Origin: Clostridia bacterium
GTDB lineage: Bacteria > Bacillota > DSM-521 > Neomoorellales > SLTJ01
DNA length: 7,405 bases
Assembly: GCA_014360105.1 (NCBI GenBank)
Contig: JACIYD010000072.1
Location: 1 to 7,405, forward strand
Direction: 5' to 3'
Part shown: positions 1-6,627 of the stretch, one piece after another
How the letters are laid out: each line of letters starts with the position of its first letter
How positions within the stretch are numbered: position 1 is the first letter of the stretch
The notes under the pieces: model-generated
The model's input: only the letters and a program-made list of their open reading frames with translations
The model's database searches: none
Told to the model about the DNA's origin: nothing
Position numbers and translations under genes: made by a program

Positions 1-1173
1 CGTTTCTTCGAAGGCTTCCTGGTAGGGCGCCGCTACGATGAGGTACCGGGCATCGTATCCCGCATCTGCGGTATCTGCCCCACGCCGCACCAGCTTTCCG
101 CCGCCCGGGCCATCGAGCGCGCCCTCGGGGTTGAGGTGAGCCAACAGACCAAGGACCTGCGCAAGCTTCTTGCCTTAAGCCAGTGGATCCAGAGCCACGC
201 TCTCCATGTTTACATGCTGGCCGCGCCGGACTACCTCGGCTACGAGAGTGTGCTGAGCATGGCCGCCAACCCGGATCTGCTGCCCGTGGTACAGCGGGCG
301 CTGAAGCTCAAACGTCTGGGTAACGACCTTACCGTGGCCGTGGGCGGCCGGGAAGTGCACCCGGTGACCGTGACCATTGGCGGCTTTACCGCCCTGCCTG
401 AGCGGAGCACGCTCCTCGGCTTGCGGGAGCGCCTCAAGGAAGCCAAGGAAGACGCCCTGGAAACGGTGCGGTTGGTAGCCCAGTTGCCTCTACCGGCCTT
501 TGACCGGGTGTGCGAGCACGTTTCCCTGCACGACCCGGCGCAGTACGCGATCAACGAGGGCCGGCTGGTTTCAACCGAAGGCCTGGACGTACCGGATGCG
601 GAATACCCTATTTACATCCAGGAGCGTCATATCCCCCATTCAAATGCGAAGCACGCCGTCATCGCCGGCCGCGATTCCTTCCTGGTAGGGCCGCTGGCGC
701 GGGTGAACAACAATTTCGAGCAGCTTTCGCCGGACGCCCAGGCGGCGGCACGGGAGAGTGGAGTGCTCTTCCCCAACTTCAACCCGTTCGTCAGCGCCCT
801 GGCGCGGGCGGTGGAGCTGGTGCACAGCATTGACGAGAGCATCGCCATTATCGACCGGCTGCAACTGGTGCCGGAGCAGGTCAATGTGAGCGTGAAGGCC
901 GGCGAGGGTTACGCCGTGACCGAAGCGGCGCGCGGCATTTGTTGCCACGGCTACCGCCTCAACCGCGACGGCGTAGTAGAAAAAGCAGATATTGTTGCCC
1001 CCACGGCACGGAACGCCTATAATATTGAAAAGGATCTGCGGGAGTTCGTACCCGCCATGATCGACTTGCCCGATGAAGAACTGACGCTCAAGTGTGAGAT
1101 GCTGATCCGGGCTTACGACCCTTGCTTTTCCTGCTCGGTGCATTCCCTGCGGCTCAAGGTACATCGCCGTTAA
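1..1173 (+). CDS. [NiFe] hydrogenase large (catalytic) subunit, group 3-like, 5'-truncated
   Basis: Catalytic subunit carrying the NiFe(CN)2CO site that interconverts H2 with protons and electrons. The frame is open from base 1 and gives 390 codons, so the true start lies upstream; about 40 residues seem missing compared with a usual length near 430. The L1 motif RICGICP is at partial residues 21-27 (Cys23, Cys26), preceded by a conserved Glu (residue 4). The L2 motif DPCFSCSVH is at 373-381 (Cys375, Cys378, His381). Both CxxC pairs are Cys/Cys with no in-frame TGA, so this is NiFe rather than NiFeSe. Nine residues (SLRLKVHRR) follow His381 and should be removed by the maturation protease. 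Segments such as VHPVTVTIGGF and FLVGPLARVNNNF resemble cytoplasmic group 3 enzymes, most like 3b (NAD(P)-linked sulfhydrogenase alpha); 3c (Mvh-like) is the alternative. No signal is visible, as expected, since export signals sit on small subunits. Adjacent Cys314-Cys315 are unusual in an otherwise ordinary segment. Confidence 0.96.
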   Translation, partial: RFFEGFLVGRRYDEVPGIVSRICGICPTPHQLSAARAIERALGVEVSQQTKDLRKLLALSQWIQSHALHVYMLAAPDYLGYESVLSMAANPDLLPVVQRALKLKRLGNDLTVAVGGREVHPVTVTIGGFTALPERSTLLGLRERLKEAKEDALETVRLVAQLPLPAFDRVCEHVSLHDPAQYAINEGRLVSTEGLDVPDAEYPIYIQERHIPHSNAKHAVIAGRDSFLVGPLARVNNNFEQLSPDAQAAARESGVLFPNFNPFVSALARAVELVHSIDESIAIIDRLQLVPEQVNVSVKAGEGYAVTEAARGICCHGYRLNRDGVVEKADIVAPTARNAYNIEKDLREFVPAMIDLPDEELTLKCEMLIRAYDPCFSCSVHSLRLKVHRR

Positions 1174-1193
1174 GGGAGACCGCAGCCCGTTCG

Positions 1194-1225
1194 GCCGGGG
1201 GATTTAAAGCCCCGGCTTATTTTTT
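1194..1225 (+). terminator. Intrinsic (Rho-independent) terminator after the large subunit gene
   Basis: A perfect 7-bp GC stem (GCCGGGG at 1194-1200 with CCCCGGC at 1210-1216) encloses a 9-base loop and is followed directly by TTATTTTTT (1217-1225). It lies 20 bases after the large-subunit stop codon and 24 bases before the protease start. This is the standard form of an intrinsic terminator. Because the next gene is on the same strand, it probably ends or attenuates structural-gene transcripts before the maturation genes. Confidence 0.85.
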
Positions 1226-1235
1226 GGGTGGTTAG

Positions 1236-1242
1236 AGGAGGT
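1236..1242 (+). promoter_or_regulatory. Ribosome binding site that decides the protease start
   Basis: AGGAGGT is a near-perfect Shine-Dalgarno sequence. It ends one base before the GTG at 1244, which is too close, and seven bases before the GTG at 1250, which is ideal. It therefore favours 1250 as the start of the endopeptidase. Confidence 0.75.
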
Positions 1243-1249
1243 CGTGGCC

Positions 1250-1720
1250 GTGGCGGCCGCGGTGGTGATCGGCATCGGCAACTCCCTGGTGGGAGACGAC
1301 GGGGCCGGGCTGGCGGCAATAAGGCTCCTGCGGCGCCAGCCCCTACCCGCAGACGTGGAACTGGTCGAGGCGGGCGTGCCCGACGTAGACCTCCTGGCCG
1401 TGCTGGAAGGGCGGGAGGTGGCGGTGCTCGTTGACGCGCTGCAGGCCGACCTGTTGCCGGGAACGGTGAAGACGTTTACCATGGACGACCTGCCGCCAAC
1501 CACCGCCCTGCCCTGGTCGCTGCACGGCTTCGGCCTGGCGGAGCTGTTGCGGCTGGGCTACCTGGTACAGCCGGAGAAGATGCCGCGGCGGCTATGGCTG
1601 GTGGGTATTCAGGCCGGCCGTCTGCGGCCGGGAGAGGAGGCGCTCTCCCCGGCGGTGGCCGCGGCCCTGCCGGAGGCGGTGCGCGTGGTGCGGCAATTGC
1701 TCGCCGGGGCGCATGTTTAG
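1250..1720 (+). CDS. Hydrogenase maturation endopeptidase (HyaD/HybD/HycI/FrxA family)
   Basis: Protease that, after nickel insertion, cuts the C-terminal tail from the large-subunit precursor just after the last metal-ligating His, letting the active site close. The protein is 156 residues, typical for the family (about 150-165). It opens with the family signature VIGIGNSLVGDDGAG (residues 6-20). Asp17 matches nickel-sensing Glu16 of E. coli HybD, Asp62 (in VDA) matches Asp62, and His92 (in LHG) matches His93. The late LVGIQ and LSP segments are also typical. GTG 1250 is chosen over GTG 1244 because of the ribosome binding site spacing. Its likely substrate is the large subunit encoded just upstream; this is inferred from adjacency. 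It lies beyond the terminator, so it may be read by read-through or from a promoter I cannot identify. The exact subfamily, and therefore the gene symbol, cannot be settled by eye. Confidence 0.93.
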   Translation: MAAAVVIGIGNSLVGDDGAGLAAIRLLRRQPLPADVELVEAGVPDVDLLAVLEGREVAVLVDALQADLLPGTVKTFTMDDLPPTTALPWSLHGFGLAELLRLGYLVQPEKMPRRLWLVGIQAGRLRPGEEALSPAVAAALPEAVRVVRQLLAGAHV

Positions 1721-1847
1721 GACGTCCCAAAGCCATAAAGGTGGCGGCTGCGGAAATGCAAGGCAAGGGTCCCTAGCGGCAGGAGTCCGGGCCGGAGCGG
1801 CGAAATCTAGCAGCGACCGGAAGTACTAGGCCGAAAGGGTGCAAGGA
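1721..1847 (+). other. Non-coding spacer between protease and hypA, with inverted repeats
   Basis: 127 bases with no credible gene, the longest gap in the window. It holds the 8-base palindrome GGACGTCC (1720-1727), the near-palindrome TCCGGGCCGGA (1786-1796), and CCTAG (1772-1776), which can pair with CTAGG (1826-1830). The tetramer CTAG, usually rare in bacteria, occurs three times (1773, 1807, 1826). No T-run follows any stem, so it is not an intrinsic terminator. I see no convincing -35/-10 pair. It could be a structured leader, a processing site or the remnant of an inserted element; none is established. Confidence 0.5.
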
Positions 1848-2198
1848 ATGCACGAGTTCGCCCTGATGCAGACGGTGCTCAAGCTGGTAGAAGAGAAGGC
1901 GCAGGCCCATGGCCTGGTGCGCGTGACCCGGGTAAAGCTGGTCGTGGGCAAAATGACCATGGCCCTACCCGCGGCCCTTGAGCTGGCCTTTGACGCCCTG
2001 GGCCGGGGGACGGTGGCCGAGGGGGCGACGCTGGAGATCGAGGAGCGGGAAGTGCGGCTCGCCTGCCCCGCTTGCGGTCTGGAATTCTCCCCGGAACTGC
2101 CGCATCTCGGCTGTCCGCGCTGCGGTGAGACGGCACCGCGTCTGGTGCAGGGGCGCGAACTCTATCTCGACTACTTTGAAGGGGAGGACGCAGGGTGA
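1848..2198 (+). CDS. hypA: Hydrogenase nickel incorporation protein HypA
   Basis: Nickel metallochaperone that works with HypB to insert Ni into the large-subunit precursor after the Fe(CN)2CO group is in place. The protein is 116 residues, the usual size. It starts with the invariant Met-His-Glu, in which His2 is the nickel ligand. This sets the start at ATG 1848 rather than the in-frame GTG at 1839, which would bury His2; GAAAGGG at 1833-1839 serves as the ribosome binding site. The structural zinc site has two CxxC pairs, Cys73/Cys76 and Cys89/Cys92. The segments EGATLEIEE and LAFDAL are typical of the family. The stop overlaps the hypB start in GTGA (2195-2198), indicating translational coupling. 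Nothing is missing. Confidence 0.97.
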   Translation: MHEFALMQTVLKLVEEKAQAHGLVRVTRVKLVVGKMTMALPAALELAFDALGRGTVAEGATLEIEEREVRLACPACGLEFSPELPHLGCPRCGETAPRLVQGRELYLDYFEGEDAG

Positions 2199-2866
2199 AA
2201 GTCTTCGTCGTCGAGGACTTGCGTGCGGCCAACGAGGAGATGGCGCGAGAGAACCGCCGTCTGTTGGAGCGTTACGGTCTGGTGGTGGTGAACCTCATCG
2301 GGGGCCCGGGCTCGGGCAAGACCACACTTTTGGAAAAAAGCATTGCGATGCTGGGCGACCGCCTGCGCTTTGGCATTATCGAGGGAGACATCTACACCAC
2401 GCGGGATGCGGCACGGCTGGAGAAGCTGGGCGTCGAGGTGGTCCAGCTCAACACCGCCGGGGCTTGCCACCTGGATGCGGCCATGGTCGGCAAGGCGCTG
2501 CCGGAGCTGCCCCTGGCCTCGGTGGACCTGGTGGTGGTGGAGAACGTGGGCAATCTGGTCTGTCCGGCCGAGTTCGACCTGGGCGAGGACCTGAAAGTGG
2601 CCGTGCTCAGTGTGACCGAGGGGAGCGATAAACCGGCAAAGTACCCCCTCGTCTTCCACGAAGCCAAGGCCTGCGTCCTCACCAAGCTGGACCTCCTTCC
2701 TTATACTGACTTTGACCTCGAGGCGGTCAGAGGAGAACTGGCCGCGCTGAACCCGGCACTGGAAGTCTTCCCTGTCTCGGCGCGTACGGGCGAGGGAATG
2801 GGAGCGTGGTGCCAGTGGTTACTCCGTCAGGTGCCGCGCAAGAGGCAACCTGCCTCCGGCTGTTAG
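2195..2866 (+). CDS. hypB: Hydrogenase nickel incorporation GTPase HypB
   Basis: SIMIBI-class GTPase that dimerises with GTP and hands nickel to the HypA/large-subunit complex. The protein is 223 residues. It shows the P-loop GGPGSGKT (36-43), the EGDIYTTRDA switch region (63-72), metal-site Cys91-His92 in NTAGACHLD, Cys123 in VENVGNLVCP, TKLD (163-166) as the guanine-specificity motif, and a late PVSARTGEG loop. Cys91, His92 and Cys123 correspond to the G-domain metal ligands Cys166, His167 and Cys198 of E. coli HypB. There is no N-terminal CxxCGC nickel site and no His-rich storage stretch, so this is the minimal form. The GTG start overlaps the hypA stop, with a GGGGAGG ribosome binding site at about 2180-2186. 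Its 3' end overlaps the start of hypF. Confidence 0.97.
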   Translation: MKVFVVEDLRAANEEMARENRRLLERYGLVVVNLIGGPGSGKTTLLEKSIAMLGDRLRFGIIEGDIYTTRDAARLEKLGVEVVQLNTAGACHLDAAMVGKALPELPLASVDLVVVENVGNLVCPAEFDLGEDLKVAVLSVTEGSDKPAKYPLVFHEAKACVLTKLDLLPYTDFDLEAVRGELAALNPALEVFPVSARTGEGMGAWCQWLLRQVPRKRQPASGC

Positions 2867-5130
2867 TGAAGGGCACGGTTCAGGGCGTCGGTTTTCGCCC
2901 CTTCGTCTACCATCTGGCGCAAAAGCACGGGCTGGGGGGGCAGGTGCTCAATACCACCCGGGGCGTGATCATCGAAATCGAGGGCACCCCGGCGGCGGTG
3001 GCCGCCTTTGTCCGGGAACTGCGCGCCCACCCGCCGCGGCTGGCACGCATCGAAAGCGTGGAAGAGGAGACCGTGCCCTGCCGCGGTTACCGTGCCTTTA
3101 CCATTGTGAAAAGCCGCGGCGAGGCGGCGCGGGAGGCGATGGTGCCGGCGGATGTGGCCACCTGTGAGGACTGCCGCCGAGAGGTCTTCGACCCGGAAGA
3201 CCGGCACCACCTTTACCCTTTTACCAACTGCACCAACTGCGGGCCCCGTTTTACCATCGTGCGCGATATCCCCTACGACCGGGTACAGACTTCTATGGCC
3301 GGTTTTCCCATGTGCCCGGCGTGCGCGCGGGAATACCACGACCCAGCCGACCGCCGCTTTCACGCCCAGCCAGTGGCGTGCCCGGCCTGCGGTCCGCAGG
3401 TGGAGTTGGTCGACCGCGCCGGCCGGCGGCTTGCCGGGCCGGACGATTGGCGGGAGGCGGTTTGGGAACGCCTGCAAGGAGGTGCCATCGTCGCCATCAA
3501 AGGGCTGGGGGGCTTTCACCTTGCCTGTGATGCCAAGTGCGCCGCGGCGGTGGAGGAACTGCGGCGGCGTAAGGGACGCGACGCCAAGCCGTTCGCCGTA
3601 ATGGCACGCGACGTGGAGACGGTAAGGCGGTACTGCCATCTGGAGGCGGCGGAGGAAGAGCTTTTGACCTCCCCGGCAGCGCCCATCGTCATCCTGGAGC
3701 GCCTCTCAGACTGCCCTCTGCCGGCGGCCCTCGCCCCCAACCTGCGCACCCTGGGAGTGATGTTGCCCTATACGCCGCTCCATTTCTTACTTCTCTCCGG
3801 GCCGCTGGACCTCCTGGTAATGACTAGCGGGAACAAGAGCGAGTTGCCCCTGGTGAAAGAGAACGAGCGGGCGCTGGCTGAGCTCGGGGACATTGCCGAT
3901 TATTTTCTGTGGCACAACCGGCCCATCGTCAACCGCTGCGACGACTCGGTGACCTTTGTCCTCGCCGCACAGCCCCGCTTTGTGCGGCGCTCGCGGGGCT
4001 ATGTTCCCCAGGGGATTAACGTGCCGCGCTTTTCGCGCGCCGTGGTCCTGGGTATCGGGGGCGAGATGAAAAACGCGTTTTGCCTGCTCAAGCAGCAGCA
4101 GGCCTTTATGAGCCAGCATATCGGGGAAATGGAGCACTTGGAGGGCGAGGAGTTCCTTCAGGAGAGTCTTTCACAGTGGCAGAAATTCCTGGCCGTTACC
4201 CCCGAGGTGGTGGCCTATGACCTTCACCCCGATTATGCCGCAAGCCGCCTGGCCCGTTCCCTGCCGGCCGCGGCCCACGTGGGCGTACAGCACCACCACG
4301 CCCACCTCGCCAGTTGCCTCGGAGAGAACGGCGAGAGCGGGCCAGCCATCGGCCTCATCCTCGATGGCACGGGCTACGGGCCGGACGGGCACCTTTGGGG
4401 CTTTGAGATCCTGAGTGGCGACTTTATCTCCTTCCGGCGGCATTATCACCTGCGCTACCTCCCCCTGCCCGGCGGCGAGCAGGCCGTGCGGCAACCATGG
4501 CGCACGGCGGTAAGTTATCTTTGCGGTTACCTGGGAGAAGAAGGGGTAGCGCTTGCCTACGAGCTTTGGGGAAAGACCAGGCAAGCGGAGCTTGAGGTGG
4601 TGCTGGGTCTGCTGCGCACCCGCTTCAACAGCCCCCTTGCCTGCGGCTGCGGCCGGCTCTTCGACGCGGTGGCCGTTCTCCTGGGGCTGGGCGAGCTCGG
4701 CACCTACGAGGGCCAGCTTGCCGTCGAGCTGGGTGAACTGGTGCCGCGGGGGGCGCTCGGCCTCCCCCTCGAGCCCTACCCTTACGCCTTTGCCGGCGAG
4801 GAAATCGACGCCGGGCCGCTTGTGGCTTCCCTCTGGCAGGACTGCCGCCAGGGGACGGCGAAAGAAACGGTGGCCAAGCGTTTTCACGATACACTGGTCG
4901 TTCTTTTGGTAGAGGCGGCGCAGCGGGTGGCCGGGGAAACGGGCCTTTCCCGCGTGGTTTTGAGCGGCGGCACCTGGCAAAACCGCTACCTTTTCTTGCG
5001 AGTCGAGGAGGAACTGAGGCGTGCGGGCCTGATCGTCTTAAGCCACCGGCAAGTGCCGGCCAACGACGGCGGGCTTGCCCTGGGCCAGGCCCTGGTAGCC
5101 GACCGGAGGTGGGAGCAAGGATGTGCTTAG
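2806..5130 (+). CDS. hypF: Carbamoyltransferase HypF
   Basis: Makes the precursor of the cyanide ligands. It hydrolyses carbamoyl phosphate, forms carbamoyl-adenylate with ATP, and transfers the carbamoyl group to the C-terminal Cys of HypE. The protein is 774 residues, normal full length. Domains in order: acylphosphatase (about 16-106, VQGVGFRPF with catalytic Arg31 and Asn49); two zinc fingers (Cys120/123/142/145 and Cys170/173/192/195, each CxxC-x18-CxxC); YrdC-like domain (about 210-390, KGLGGFHLACD at 232-242 and TSGN at 340-343); and Kae1-like transferase domain (about 412-770, GGEMKN at 418-423, metal-binding QHHHAH at 495-500, DGTGYG at 520-525, SGGTWQN at 720-726, NDGG at 753-756). 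The GTG at 2806 has GAGGG at 2792-2796 upstream; GTG 2809 or 2815 are also possible. GTG 2866 is unlikely because it would remove the first strand of the acylphosphatase domain. The start therefore lies inside hypB. Confidence 0.97.
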   Translation: MVPVVTPSGAAQEATCLRLLVKGTVQGVGFRPFVYHLAQKHGLGGQVLNTTRGVIIEIEGTPAAVAAFVRELRAHPPRLARIESVEEETVPCRGYRAFTIVKSRGEAAREAMVPADVATCEDCRREVFDPEDRHHLYPFTNCTNCGPRFTIVRDIPYDRVQTSMAGFPMCPACAREYHDPADRRFHAQPVACPACGPQVELVDRAGRRLAGPDDWREAVWERLQGGAIVAIKGLGGFHLACDAKCAAAVEELRRRKGRDAKPFAVMARDVETVRRYCHLEAAEEELLTSPAAPIVILERLSDCPLPAALAPNLRTLGVMLPYTPLHFLLLSGPLDLLVMTSGNKSELPLVKENERALAELGDIADYFLWHNRPIVNRCDDSVTFVLAAQPRFVRRSRGYVPQGINVPRFSRAVVLGIGGEMKNAFCLLKQQQAFMSQHIGEMEHLEGEEFLQESLSQWQKFLAVTPEVVAYDLHPDYAASRLARSLPAAAHVGVQHHHAHLASCLGENGESGPAIGLILDGTGYGPDGHLWGFEILSGDFISFRRHYHLRYLPLPGGEQAVRQPWRTAVSYLCGYLGEEGVALAYELWGKTRQAELEVVLGLLRTRFNSPLACGCGRLFDAVAVLLGLGELGTYEGQLAVELGELVPRGALGLPLEPYPYAFAGEEIDAGPLVASLWQDCRQGTAKETVAKRFHDTLVVLLVEAAQRVAGETGLSRVVLSGGTWQNRYLFLRVEEELRRAGLIVLSHRQVPANDGGLALGQALVADRRWEQGCA

Positions 5131-5363
5131 GAGTGCCGATGCAGGTGGTTGAAGTAAAGGAAGAGGAGACGGCGCTGGTGGAGTCCTTTGGCGTGCAGCG
5201 GCTCGTGCGTACGCGCTTGGTGGGGCCGGTCCAGCCTGGGGAATTCTTAATGGTCCATGCCGGCTACGCCATCGAGAAGATCGATCAGGAAGAGGCGGCG
5301 GAGCGTCTGAAGTTGTGGGAAGAACTGCTAGCGGACGAAGAAGCCTGGGCCGGGGGGACATAA
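5121..5363 (+). CDS. hypC: Hydrogenase assembly chaperone HypC
   Basis: Small chaperone that binds HypD and the iron as Fe(CN)2CO, then docks on the large-subunit precursor to deliver it. The protein is 80 residues, typical. It begins with the invariant MCLGVP; Cys2 is the essential iron-binding residue. This fixes the start at ATG 5121 rather than the in-frame GTG at 5109, which would place Cys2 internally. GGAGGTGGGAG (5105-5115) supplies the ribosome binding site. The VHAGYAIEKID segment and an acidic helical tail are family features. The first 10 bases overlap the end of hypF in another frame, and hypD starts one base after its stop, so the three genes are probably translationally coupled. 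Confidence 0.96.
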   Translation: MCLGVPMQVVEVKEEETALVESFGVQRLVRTRLVGPVQPGEFLMVHAGYAIEKIDQEEAAERLKLWEELLADEEAWAGGT

Positions 5364-5364
5364 A

Positions 5365-6516
5365 GTGGCGGTCCAGCAGGGTATAACCTCCGGCCGCCGT
5401 GAACTCGAGCGTTTTCGCGACCCCGAGTTGGTACGGCGGCTGCTGGCGCGGGCGCAACGCTTGGCGCAACGGGCAGCCGACCGTCTGGGTCACCGGCCGG
5501 TCATTATGGAGGTTTGCGGCACCCATACCGTTGCGCTTTCCCGCTCGGGGCTGCGCAACGCGCTGGCCGACGCGGTAGAACTGAAGAGCGGCCCCGGCTG
5601 TCCGGTCTGCGTCACCGACTACCGGGACATCGATCTGATGTTGGCTCTCGCCCGGTTGCCGGGGGTAACCATCGCCACTTTTGGTGATATGCTGCGCGTA
5701 CCGGGCAGTAATTCGTCCCTGGAAAGGGAGCGGGCCCAGGGCGCGGCGGTGGAGGTTTTCTATTCACCCGACGATGCGGTCGCCCTGGCGGCGGCCCGGC
5801 CGGACAGGCAGGTCATCTTTCTCGGCGTGGGCTTTGAAACCACCGCGCCCGTGGTGGGGGCGAGCCTCGAGCAGGCGGCGGCGCAGGGACTGACCAATTT
5901 CAGTGTTTTTTCGGCCCACAAGACCGTCCCCCCGGTGATGCGGGCGCTGCTGGCCGACCCGGAACTTGGTCTGGACGGTTTTCTCCTCCCCGGGCACGTA
6001 AGTACCATCATCGGGCGCAGGGCCTTCAGTTTCCTGGGCGAAGAATACGGCGTACCCGCGGCCATCACCGGGTTTGAGCCGGTGGACATTCTCCTGGGGC
6101 TGTCGGCGGTGCTGGCGCAGCTTGTTGCCGGTGAGGCACGGGTGGTCAACTGCTACGGCCGTGTGGTGCGGGAAGAGGGTAACCCGCGGGCGCAGGCCGT
6201 GATCGACCGTTGTTTCGCACCGGCGGAGGCGTCCTGGCGGGGCATCGGCACGGTGCCCGAGAGCGGCCTGGCATTGCGGCCGGCCTATGCCGCCTTCGAC
6301 GCGGCGAAGCGATTTCCGGTAAGCGTTCCACCGCCGGTCATCCCGCGCGGCTGCCGCTGCGGTGAGCTCCTGCGCGGTAAGATTAAGCCTACCCAATGCG
6401 GTCTTTTCGGCCGCGCCTGTACCCCGGAGCGTCCCGTCGGTCCCTGCATGGTTTCCTCCGAGGGTGCCTGCGCCGCCTACTACCTCTATGGCGGCCGGGA
6501 AACCGAAACGGACTAG
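5365..6516 (+). CDS. hypD: Fe-S hydrogenase maturation protein HypD
   Basis: Central scaffold for assembling Fe(CN)2CO. With HypC it accepts cyanide from HypE, using a [4Fe-4S] cluster and redox-active thiols. The protein is 383 residues, close to the family norm of about 350-380. Seen: MEVCGTHT (48-55, Cys51, the catalytic/iron-binding Cys); GPGCPVC (76-82, Cys79 and Cys82, thiol pair); GFETTAP; SAHKTVPP; LLPGHVSTIIG; GFEPVDIL; and a C-terminal Cys-rich region (Cys330, 332, 345, 352, 361, 369) holding the cluster ligands. The GTG start follows the hypC stop by one base, with GGGGGA at 5353-5358 as the ribosome binding site. The first 15 or so residues are poorly conserved leader sequence. 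The gene is complete. Confidence 0.97.
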   Translation: MAVQQGITSGRRELERFRDPELVRRLLARAQRLAQRAADRLGHRPVIMEVCGTHTVALSRSGLRNALADAVELKSGPGCPVCVTDYRDIDLMLALARLPGVTIATFGDMLRVPGSNSSLERERAQGAAVEVFYSPDDAVALAAARPDRQVIFLGVGFETTAPVVGASLEQAAAQGLTNFSVFSAHKTVPPVMRALLADPELGLDGFLLPGHVSTIIGRRAFSFLGEEYGVPAAITGFEPVDILLGLSAVLAQLVAGEARVVNCYGRVVREEGNPRAQAVIDRCFAPAEASWRGIGTVPESGLALRPAYAAFDAAKRFPVSVPPPVIPRGCRCGELLRGKIKPTQCGLFGRACTPERPVGPCMVSSEGACAAYYLYGGRETETD

Positions 6517-6627
6517 CCTTGCTTGTGCTTAGGGGGCGCGGCCCGACAACGAAGGCAGGGAATTGGGTGTACTACTCGTGACGCCGTTGAAGGCGTGTAC
6601 GACGGAATCTTTAAGGAGGGTTTTTCG
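6517..6627 (+). promoter_or_regulatory. hypD-hypE spacer with a strong ribosome binding site at 6613-6619
   Basis: 111 bases separate the hypD stop from the proposed hypE start, in contrast to the overlapping genes before it. AAGGAGG at 6613-6619 is the best ribosome binding site in this stretch, and its spacing points to CTG 6628. A weak 5-bp stem, ACGCC (6581-6585) with GGCGT (6592-6596), has no T-run and is not a terminator. No convincing promoter is visible. Confidence 0.55.

Noticed and set aside
1117..1143. Possible selenocysteine (NiFeSe) site in the L2 motif
   Set aside because: Both positions are TGC cysteine codons; there is no in-frame TGA in the motif.
136..1173. GTG at 136 as the start of the hydrogenase gene
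   Set aside because: The same frame is open to base 1 and encodes the essential RICGICP motif upstream, so this is an internal valine codon of a truncated gene.
1839..2198. GTG 1839 start for hypA
   Set aside because: Would put three residues before Met-His-Glu and displace the nickel-binding His2 from the amino terminus.
2863..3639. Minus-strand open frame (258 codons)
   Set aside because: Antisense shadow of the hypF acylphosphatase, zinc-finger and YrdC regions, with no family features.
4171..4980. Long minus-strand open frame (269 codons)
   Set aside because: It lies wholly antisense to hypF with its highly conserved transferase domain; its product shows no recognisable motif. Such frames are common opposite GC-rich genes.
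5109..5363. GTG 5109 start for hypC
   Set aside because: Would bury the essential Cys2 behind four extra residues; ATG 5121 gives the invariant MCLGVP.
6581..6596. Hairpin ACGCC/GGCGT as a terminator after hypD
   Set aside because: Only 5 bp with flanking mismatches and no following T-run, and an operon gene follows.
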